A stretch of 20,514 nucleotides of DNA from Vulcanimicrobiota bacterium (lineage in GTDB: Bacteria; Vulcanimicrobiota; Vulcanimicrobiia; Vulcanimicrobiales; Vulcanimicrobiaceae), in NCBI GenBank assembly GCA_003155175.1, contig PMFP01000098.1, positions 1,380 through 21,893 of the forward strand, in the 5' to 3' direction. This document shows positions 15,240-20,514 of this stretch, piece by piece. The notes beneath the pieces are model-generated. The model worked only from the letters and a program-made list of their open reading frames with translations, did not search any database and had not been told where the DNA came from. The translations under genes were made by a program, and so were the position numbers. Each line of letters opens with the position of its first letter. Within the stretch, counting starts at the first letter, position 1.

Positions 15240-15491
15240 ATGGCCTACATCATCACCGAACCGTGCATCGGCACCAAAGATAAATCGTGCGTTGACGTCT
15301 GTCCCGTGGACTGCATCCACGGAACCGAAGACGACAAGATGCTCTTCATCGATCCGGAAGTTTGCATCGACTGTGGCGCCTGCGTTTCGGCCTGTCCGGT
15401 CGAGGCGATTTTCGCCGACTCGGACGTGCCGGAAAAGTGGAGCAACTACACGCAGATCAACGCGGACTATTTCCAAAAGAGCAAGGCATAA
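15240..15491 (+). CDS. fdxA: Seven-iron [3Fe-4S][4Fe-4S] ferredoxin
   Basis: An 83-aa protein. Cysteines at 9, 17, 21 and 25, then C42-x2-C45-x2-C48-x3-C52-P, reproduce the spacing of Azotobacter-type 7Fe ferredoxin. By that model C9, C17 and C52 hold the [3Fe-4S] cluster, C21, C42, C45 and C48 hold the [4Fe-4S] cluster, and C25 is the free conserved Cys. It is a soluble low-potential electron carrier. The start ATG 15240 follows AGGGG about six bases upstream. TACAAA (15221-15226) could be a -10 element, but no convincing -35 was found. The next gene begins directly after its TAA with no spacer, and a NifU-type Fe-S carrier lies two genes on, so cluster delivery to this ferredoxin is a reasonable inference. 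Confidence 0.93.
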   Translation: MAYIITEPCIGTKDKSCVDVCPVDCIHGTEDDKMLFIDPEVCIDCGACVSACPVEAIFADSDVPEKWSNYTQINADYFQKSKA

Positions 15492-15737
15492 GTGAACCCT
15501 ACCGTCGGGACCGATTCGTACAACTTCTTTTTCGCAGCGGCGCCGTTCGTGATTTTGGCGGCCATTCTGGCCGTGACGTACGTCGTCAAGCGACGCGAAT
15601 GGGCTTCGAACGTTCCGATCGGCCAAAGCTACGCATGCGCGAATTGCGGACGCCACGGTCACCGCGACCAGATGCTCCCGCAGCAGCACGACGGTGCGGT
15701 GGGCTGGTATTGTGCGCGTTGCGCGGGAGCCCGCTAA
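15492..15737 (+). CDS. Membrane-anchored zinc-ribbon protein, function unknown
   Basis: An 81-aa protein. One membrane helix spans about residues 12-32 (FFFAAAPFVILAAILAVTYVV), followed by basic KRR, so the C-terminal part is probably cytoplasmic. That part has CANC (C49, C52) and CARC (C74, C77), a compact zinc-ribbon pair separated by about 21 residues with His55, His57 and His66. No named family was recognised. The start is GTG 15492, immediately after the ferredoxin TAA, with AAGG upstream in the ferredoxin end. The NifU-like gene starts 10 bp after its stop. The four Cys could instead bind an iron-sulfur cluster or iron, which the neighbours make worth considering. Confidence 0.75.
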   Translation: MNPTVGTDSYNFFFAAAPFVILAAILAVTYVVKRREWASNVPIGQSYACANCGRHGHRDQMLPQQHDGAVGWYCARCAGAR

Positions 15738-15747
15738 CGCCGGCGCC

Positions 15748-15984
15748 GTGTCCGCAGAACCCACAATCGAAGAACGCGTCAACGCGGCCATAGACAAGGT
15801 CCGCCCCGGCATTCTCATGGACGGCGGCGAAGTGTGGCTCATCAAAGTCGAGGACGGCACGGCGTTCGTCCAAATGCTCGGCGCTTGCGGTGGATGCGCG
15901 GCTGCCAACGTGACGCTCAAGGGCGCGATCGAAACCGTGGTGTGCGCCGACGTCCCGGAGATTCGCGAAGTCGTCCAGATCTAG
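15748..15984 (+). CDS. NifU C-terminal domain (Nfu-type) Fe-S cluster carrier
   Basis: A 78-aa stand-alone Nfu domain. MDGGEVWLIKVEDGTAFVQM then LGACGGCAAANVTLKGAIE reproduces the conserved LxxDGGdvelv...LxGaCxGCp...TLk.gIE pattern. The cluster-binding pair is C47-G-G-C50. Such proteins carry [4Fe-4S] clusters, as dimers bridging one cluster, to target apoproteins. GTG 15748 is chosen because it follows the previous stop by 10 bp and removes non-conserved residues. No strong Shine-Dalgarno is seen, so coupling to the preceding gene is likely. An earlier GTG at 15694 would overlap the zinc-ribbon gene by 44 bp and seems less likely. It is shorter than full-length NifU, as is usual for this subfamily. 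Confidence 0.9.
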   Translation: MSAEPTIEERVNAAIDKVRPGILMDGGEVWLIKVEDGTAFVQMLGACGGCAAANVTLKGAIETVVCADVPEIREVVQI

Positions 15985-16084
15985 GGCGACACCCAAGGAC
16001 GGCTGGGTGGCGACGTCCCCGGAGTGAGCGTAACCATCCCGTCGCGAACGCAGGGGATGTCGCCGCCCAGAAGTCGGCGCGAGG
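15985..16084. terminator. Long stem-loop between convergent nfu and fba genes
   Basis: CTGGGTGGCGACGTCCCC (16003-16020) pairs with GGGGATGTCGCCGCCCAG (16053-16070). This gives 18 consecutive pairs, two of them G-U, around a 32-nt loop. A second hairpin, CACCCA (15990-15995) with TGGGTG (16004-16009) and an 8-nt loop, shares bases with the first, so the two are mutually exclusive. There is no T-tract on either strand, so an intrinsic terminator is not certain. The position between convergent stops suggests bidirectional termination or 3'-end protection. Confidence 0.5.
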
Positions 16085-17014
16085 CTATTGCTCCTGGCCG
16101 TAGTCGTTCATGAGGTCGTGCATGCGGCCGGCGATGGCTAGGGCGTTATCCCATTTGCGTTGCCACATGTTGCGGCCGAAGATCAGGCCGACGCAGCCGG
16201 CTTCCATCGCGACGCGCGCTTTGTGCACGGTATCGTCGTCGCCCATTTTGCTGCCGCCCGATACGAGCACGAGCGTGCGGCCGGCGGACTTCACGACTTT
16301 GCGCAAGCCTTCGAGATCGTCGAATTCGAGCGTGTCGTAGGGCTTGGGAAGTTTGGCGGCGCTTGCGGCGTCCCATTTGGGCTCGTTGAGTTTAACGATG
16401 TCGGCGCCGATTTCGCAGGCGACGCGCGCGGCGTAATCCACGGCGTAGAGCGAGTCAATTCCGCCCTTAGCTTTGACCGCGGCTCCGCGCGGATAGCCCC
16501 AGACGATGAGCGGCATGCCGAAGCGCTCGCACTCGCGCCGGACTTCATTACATTGGGCGATGTCCACGTCTTGCGCGGGGCTGCCGACGTAGAGCGTGTA
16601 GCCGACGCCGTCGGCGCCCAGGCGCACCGCGTCTTCGACCGACGAGGTGAGCGGGCTGAACGCATCGTCGTCGTTCGGGAGGTTGGTTTTCCCGTTGATC
16701 TTAAGCACGAGCGGGACGCGGCCGGCGTAGCGCTTTTGGTATTTCTCGGCCAGACCGACGTGGAGCGCGATGCCGGAGAAATTGCCCGCCACGGCGAGGC
16801 GGTAGATCCAGTCGGTGTCGATGGAGTCCGGGTTGTCGAAGAAGTCGATCGGACCGTGTTCCAGACCCTGGTCGATCGGCAGCATCATGAGCGTGCCGTT
16901 GGCGGGGCCGTGTTCGTACATGAGGCGGTGCAGCCGCGCGCGCTTTCCGGTCGAGAGATTCATCTCGTCGAACGTCGGGCGGGCGGCGGCGGTCTTCAGC
17001 GAGGCGGTGGTCAC
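16085..17014 (-). CDS. fbaB: Class I fructose-bisphosphate aldolase, archaeal/DhnA type
   Basis: A 309-aa protein. LPIDQGLEHGP (D48 region), GVGYTLYVGS, the Schiff-base lysine in ADIVKLNEP (K208) and the phosphate-binding segments VSGGSKMGD and FGRNMWQRK identify the FbaB/DhnA TIM-barrel aldolase. It interconverts fructose 1,6-bisphosphate and DHAP plus glyceraldehyde 3-phosphate in glycolysis and gluconeogenesis, and is unrelated to the metal-dependent class II enzyme. The start is GTG 17014, preceded by GGAGAAG about five to six bases upstream. TTAAAT (minus strand, 17039-17034) is a possible -10. In some archaea relatives are bifunctional FBP aldolase/phosphatases, but those belong to a different fold, so plain aldolase is favoured. 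It faces away from the dehydrogenase gene across a 105-bp spacer. Confidence 0.93.
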   Translation of the reverse strand: MTTASLKTAAARPTFDEMNLSTGKRARLHRLMYEHGPANGTLMMLPIDQGLEHGPIDFFDNPDSIDTDWIYRLAVAGNFSGIALHVGLAEKYQKRYAGRVPLVLKINGKTNLPNDDDAFSPLTSSVEDAVRLGADGVGYTLYVGSPAQDVDIAQCNEVRRECERFGMPLIVWGYPRGAAVKAKGGIDSLYAVDYAARVACEIGADIVKLNEPKWDAASAAKLPKPYDTLEFDDLEGLRKVVKSAGRTLVLVSGGSKMGDDDTVHKARVAMEAGCVGLIFGRNMWQRKWDNALAIAGRMHDLMNDYGQEQ

Positions 17015-17047
17015 GATATCTTCTCCAAACGCAATTTAAGCAAGCCT

Positions 17048-17071
17048 CGGGCGCTTCTGCCGTAGCGCCCG
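17048..17071. promoter_or_regulatory. Perfect 8-bp inverted repeat between fba and the dehydrogenase gene
   Basis: CGGGCGCT and AGCGCCCG flank an 8-nt centre (TCTGCCGT) in the middle of the divergent spacer. It lies 34 bp from the fba start and 49 bp from the dehydrogenase start. It has no following T-run in either direction, so an operator or leader structure is more likely than a terminator. The spacer also holds TTTAAA near 17105-17110, about 10 bp before GTG 17120, which could be a -10 for a leaderless transcript. Confidence 0.35.
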
Positions 17072-17119
17072 GCGGCCCTACCCCAAGGGGTTTTCGGGCG
17101 CCGCTTTAAATGGCCGGGC

Positions 17120-18052
17120 GTGACCCAGCCCCAACAAACGAAGATTTCCCCGATCGAGCGCGTCGGATTCATCGGCCTGGGCGCCATGGGCGAGCCCATG
17201 GCGCGCTCCCTACTCCGCGCGGGGTTTCACGTCGTCGCGTGCGTTCATCGCAGCCGCTCGGCCGTCGAACGTCTGGTAGCGGAGCGAGGCTCGAGCGGCA
17301 GCTTCTCGGAGGAACCTAATCCCGCCGCGGTCGCGCGCCGCACGGACGCCGTCATCGTGTGCGTTCCCGACGCTCCGCAAGTTGAAGACGCGCTCTTCGG
17401 GCGCGACGGCGCCTCGGAGGGTTTGGGCGGCGACGGGGCCGGCATCGTCGTGGATATGTCCACGATCTCTCCGATCGCCTCGCAGAGCTTTGCGAAGCGC
17501 TTGAACGAGGGCGGCTTTGCCTTCGTGGATGCGCCGGTGAGCGGCGGCCCGGCGCGGGCTTCCACCGGCGACCTGACGATCATGACCGGTGCGAGCGACG
17601 ACGACTTCGCGCGCGTCGAGCCGCTCTTGCGCGCGATGGGCACGCCGTTTCACCTCGGCGGCGTGGGCATGGGCGAGACCGTTAAACTCGTTAATCAGAT
17701 CATAATTTCAAGCGTCATGATCGCAGACTGCGAGGCGCTCGCGTTCGCCAAGCGCGCGGGCGCGAATCTCGATCAAGTTCGCAAAGTGCTTGCCACGGCG
17801 ACCGCTTCCAACTATGTTCTTGAGAGTTGGCTGCCGAAGATGGCCCTGGCGGGAACCTTCGAGGGCGGATTCGCACTCGATCTTTTGCGCAAGGACTTGG
17901 CGGCCTCGCTCGATGCGGCGCGTACGATGAAACTGCCCATGCCGCTCTCGGGATTAGCCTATCAGCTCTACACGGCCCGATCGGGAGAAGGGGACGGCGC
18001 GCTCGACTACAGCGCGATCGCCAAATCGTATGAATCTCATGGTAGAGAGTAA
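17120..18052 (+). CDS. Beta-hydroxyacid dehydrogenase (3-hydroxyisobutyrate dehydrogenase family)
   Basis: A 310-aa protein. Rossmann motif GFIGLGAMGEPMA (G19, G21, G24), substrate-binding DAPVSGGPARA (137-147), catalytic lysine in GETVKLVNQ (K189, N193), and the C-terminal helical segment with DLLRKDLAASLDAAR. Family members oxidise or reduce 3-hydroxyisobutyrate, tartronate semialdehyde (GarR/GlxR), glyoxylate or succinic semialdehyde. The exact substrate cannot be told from sequence. Arg residues after the second beta strand (VHRSRS) hint at NADP preference. GTG 17120 is the first start that retains the nucleotide-binding strand; there is no Shine-Dalgarno, and a TTTAAA box lies just upstream. 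Its 3' end reaches within 1 bp of the phoB-like ATG at 18054, so read-through into the two-component genes is possible. Confidence 0.9.
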   Translation: MTQPQQTKISPIERVGFIGLGAMGEPMARSLLRAGFHVVACVHRSRSAVERLVAERGSSGSFSEEPNPAAVARRTDAVIVCVPDAPQVEDALFGRDGASEGLGGDGAGIVVDMSTISPIASQSFAKRLNEGGFAFVDAPVSGGPARASTGDLTIMTGASDDDFARVEPLLRAMGTPFHLGGVGMGETVKLVNQIIISSVMIADCEALAFAKRAGANLDQVRKVLATATASNYVLESWLPKMALAGTFEGGFALDLLRKDLAASLDAARTMKLPMPLSGLAYQLYTARSGEGDGALDYSAIAKSYESHGRE

Positions 18053-18053
18053 C

Positions 18054-18770
<717 letters not shown>

Positions 18771-19958
18771 TTGCTCGATTGGCTGTTGCCGGCCGGCGCC
18801 GGCATTGGGGCCGGCGTTCTCGGGACGCTGCTCGCGCTTCGCTCGCGGCCTACGGCTCCAACCCCTGCTGAAGACCGCGCGGAGAAAGATGCCGATGCCG
18901 AACGGCGCGCGCCGTCGGACCGCATCTTCGTGCGGCTGGTCCGGGCGCTTCCGTACGGCGTCATCGTGCTGGACGCAGCGTCGCGGATCACGTTTGCCAA
19001 TCCGGCGGCCGGCACGATCTTCGCGTTCGACGACGAGCGTGCGAAGGGAAAGCATGCGATCCAAGCGCTGCAAAACGTCGAGCTCGAACGCCGGATCGCC
19101 GAGGCGCTTCACGGAGAGGGGTCCGTCACGACGGTGATGCTCGCCGGCACGCGCGGGCAGCGCGCGTACCGCGTGGCCGTCTATCCGCTGGCGCAAGCGC
19201 CGGGCGAGGAATCCGCGCTGCTGCTGGTGGACGATCAGACCGATCTCGTGAGCCTGGATCGCGCGCGCAAAGAATTCTTGTCCAGCGTTTCCCACGAACT
19301 GCGCACGCCGCTGGCGTCGATTAAGCTCATGCTGGAGACGGTGCTCGGATCGCCGGACGAAGAAGCGGGAGATTTGTTCTTGCCGCAAGCACTGGCGCAG
19401 GTGGATCGTCTTGCCGACTTAGTTCAGCAGCTGCTCGAACAAGCGCGCACCGAATCGGGACAGCTTCGCCTGGAGCTGCGCGAAGTGGATTTGGAAGCGG
19501 TCGCGCGCCCGATCGTCGCCTCGTTCGAGCCGGTCGCCGCCAACAAAGGCGTGGAGCTCGATCTGCACGTCTTGCGTCCGGTGGTCGTGGAGGCGGACCC
19601 CGCGCGCATCTCGCAAGTGTTCGTGAACCTCATCGACAACGCGCTCCGGCATACCCCGGAAGGCGGACGCGTCAAGATCTCGATCGACGCGCAGGGCGCG
19701 GAAGCTCAGGTTTCGGTGCGCGATACCGGCGAAGGCATCCGTTATCGCGACCTGCCGCACATCTTCGAGCGGTTCTACGTCGTGGACCGGTCGCGGACGC
19801 GCGAGACCGGCGGAGCCGGACTGGGCCTTGCGATCGTCAAGGGCATCGTGGACGCACACGGCGGCTCGATCGCGGCCGAGTCCATGCTGGGTCGCGGCGC
19901 CACGTTCACCGTCCGGCTGCCGATCATGCGCGTTCGCATGGGTTCGACGGAATCTTAA
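18771..19958 (+). CDS. phoR: PhoR-type sensor histidine kinase with PAS domain
   Basis: A 395-aa protein. One membrane helix (about residues 4-23), a charged linker, a PAS domain (about 55-155, LPYGVIVLDAASRITFANPAA), HisKA with SVSHELRTPLASIK (H175), and HATPase_c with N-box VNLIDNALRHTPEGG, G1 DTGEGI, F-box IFERFY and G2 GGAGLGLAIVKGI. PhoR kinases phosphorylate PhoB under phosphate limitation and are controlled by the Pst/PhoU complex rather than by a periplasmic sensor, consistent with one short membrane anchor and no extracellular domain here. The start is TTG 18771, directly after the regulator TAG, with AAGG five bases upstream. No other start precedes the membrane helix in frame. The tight junction indicates coupled translation with the regulator. 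Confidence 0.92.
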   Translation: MLDWLLPAGAGIGAGVLGTLLALRSRPTAPTPAEDRAEKDADAERRAPSDRIFVRLVRALPYGVIVLDAASRITFANPAAGTIFAFDDERAKGKHAIQALQNVELERRIAEALHGEGSVTTVMLAGTRGQRAYRVAVYPLAQAPGEESALLLVDDQTDLVSLDRARKEFLSSVSHELRTPLASIKLMLETVLGSPDEEAGDLFLPQALAQVDRLADLVQQLLEQARTESGQLRLELREVDLEAVARPIVASFEPVAANKGVELDLHVLRPVVVEADPARISQVFVNLIDNALRHTPEGGRVKISIDAQGAEAQVSVRDTGEGIRYRDLPHIFERFYVVDRSRTRETGGAGLGLAIVKGIVDAHGGSIAAESMLGRGATFTVRLPIMRVRMGSTES

Positions 19959-20003
19959 GCGCGCGATAATTGCGATCTAATCTCCGCGTGCCAAGATGGA
20001 GGC

Positions 20004-20195
20004 GTGGGCTTTCAATGGAGCGCCGGCGATGCCGGGGACGAGGCCGCGGCGAGAACGCAGATCCTTGCGTTTCTTGAAGAGTACTGTGGGCGAGGCATGA
20101 CGCTGCGCGAGGCCCGGGAATGGTACGCGGATGCCTTTTCGCTCGAACCGGCCGCCCCAGGTCTCGAATGCCAACCGGTTCTTAATGTTTCTTAA
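20004..20195 (+). CDS. Possible small protein, 63 aa, function unknown
   Basis: GTG 20004 opens a 63-codon frame encoding an acidic, mostly helical peptide (for example FLEEYCGRG and REAREWYADAF). GGAGG lies only one base before the GTG, which is poor spacing. Third-position GC is visibly lower than in neighbouring genes, and the last codons run into the Pho-box-like repeats. It may be a real small gene of the phosphate cluster or an untranslated spacer. The wider gap 19959-20245 also contains GATAAT (19965-19970) as a weak -10 candidate and nothing else recognisable apart from the repeats. Confidence 0.33.
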   Translation: MGFQWSAGDAGDEAAARTQILAFLEEYCGRGMTLREAREWYADAFSLEPAAPGLECQPVLNVS

Positions 20196-20219
20196 GATAG
20201 CCTTAACCGAAGGTTGAAC
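20182..20219 (+). promoter_or_regulatory. Four-unit Pho-box-like direct repeat upstream of pstB
   Basis: Hexamers TTAATG (20182), TTAAGA (20192), TTAACC (20203) and TTGAAC (20214) recur at 10-, 11- and 11-bp steps, each step about one helical turn. The first three are preceded by C. PhoB/PhoP-family regulators bind such 11-bp-spaced direct repeats. TACGAT (20229-20234) lies 9 bp downstream as a plausible -10, the arrangement seen when Pho boxes replace the -35. pstB starts at 20246. The binding protein is inferred to be the PhoB-like regulator encoded at 18054-18770. Confidence 0.65.
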
Positions 20220-20228
20220 CGCCGTCCG

Positions 20229-20234
20229 TACGAT
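20229..20234 (+). promoter_or_regulatory. Candidate -10 element of the pstB promoter
   Basis: TACGAT matches the -10 consensus at 4 of 6 positions, 9 bp after the last Pho-box-like unit and 11 bp before the pstB ATG. No sigma-70 -35 is present, as expected for activator-dependent pho promoters. The predicted 5' leader would be only a few bases, and no Shine-Dalgarno is visible before the ATG. Confidence 0.4.
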
Positions 20235-20245
20235 GGTCCAACGTC

Positions 20246-20514
20246 ATGTCCATCTCTAGCCCGCCCGGCGAGCCGGCCGAACTCGTCTCCGTGCCCGAGG
20301 ATGCCCCCCCGGTCGCGGGCGTGCCGCCATTGGAACTTGCCGGACTCGTAGCCGAGCCCGTGGTTCAGTCCGCCGAGACGGGGCCCGAGCCGTCGGCGGA
20401 GATTCCTAACGCGAAACTCCAAATTTCCGACCTGAACATTTGGTACGGGAATTTTCTCGCGCTCAAGCACGCCTCGCTCGACGTACCCAAGAATCGCGTG
20501 ACCGCGCTGATCGG
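20246..20514 (+). CDS. pstB: Phosphate ABC transporter ATP-binding protein PstB, N-terminal part (partial)
   Basis: The first 89 residues are present and the frame is open at the window end. From about residue 58, LQISDLNIWYGNFLALKHAS then LDVPKNRVTALIG matches the start of PstB (family pattern ..v.nLn.yYG...AL..i.l.i..n.VTALIGPSGCGKST). It contains the A-loop aromatic Tyr67 and stops just before Walker A. PstB powers high-affinity phosphate import with PstC, PstA and PstS. The 50 or so residues before the conserved start are rich in Pro, Glu, Ala and Val, probably disordered, and unusual, since typical PstB proteins begin about 10 residues ahead of this motif. No in-frame start nearer to the domain was found. 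Pho-box-like repeats precede the gene. Confidence 0.9.
   Translation, partial: MSISSPPGEPAELVSVPEDAPPVAGVPPLELAGLVAEPVVQSAETGPEPSAEIPNAKLQISDLNIWYGNFLALKHASLDVPKNRVTALI

Overview
The window is high-GC, gene-dense bacterial DNA with many 4-bp ATGA/GTGA-type gene overlaps and GTG or TTG starts. No rRNA, tRNA, CRISPR array, IS element or phage module was seen. The gene set (rbfA-nrnA-truB-ribF, an archaeal-type class I fructose-bisphosphate aldolase, large cyclase-ATPase paralogues, PhoB/PhoR next to pstB) suggests the chromosome of a free-living, poorly characterised high-GC lineage. Something like Eremiobacterota/WPS-2 or an actinobacterial relative would fit. That assignment is inference from gene content only.

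Region 1 (1-3720, + strand) is a translation and cofactor operon: the rbfA 3' end, nrnA (DHH phosphoesterase), a small three-helix membrane protein, truB, ribF and a TlpA-like thioredoxin lipoprotein. Five of the six genes overlap a neighbour by 4 or 8 bp; only the small gene and truB are separated, by 8 bp. Region 2 (3729-4421) is a HigB/HigA toxin-antitoxin pair on the minus strand. Its promoter can be read directly and carries a 7-bp inverted repeat in the spacer.

Region 3 (4422-12801, + strand) is the most striking part: three tandem paralogues of about 910-930 aa. Each has a class III adenylate/guanylate cyclase domain with all catalytic residues, a STAND/NB-ARC-like ATPase and a C-terminal TPR-like region. 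No DNA-binding output domain is recognisable. The third copy has lost the leader and start region that the first two share, and an in-frame TAA separates it from a potential ATGA-coupled start. Region 4 (12798-14756, - strand) is an unusual Hsp100/Clp ATPase. It has an N-terminal four-Cys zinc ribbon and a membrane anchor, and it lacks both a middle domain and the ClpP-docking loop segment. It converges on the third cyclase gene with overlapping stop codons.

Region 5 (14880-15984, + strand) has a GlsB/YeaQ-type membrane protein, a seven-iron ferredoxin, a membrane-anchored zinc-ribbon protein and a stand-alone NifU C-terminal domain (Fe-S carrier). Region 6 has class I aldolase (- strand) divergent from a beta-hydroxyacid dehydrogenase (+). 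Region 7 (18054-20514, + strand) is a phosphate-regulation block: a PhoB-like regulator, a PhoR-like kinase with PAS domain, a doubtful small ORF, then a four-unit Pho-box-like direct repeat upstream of pstB, which runs off the window end. The kinase-regulator pair very probably controls this pst promoter.
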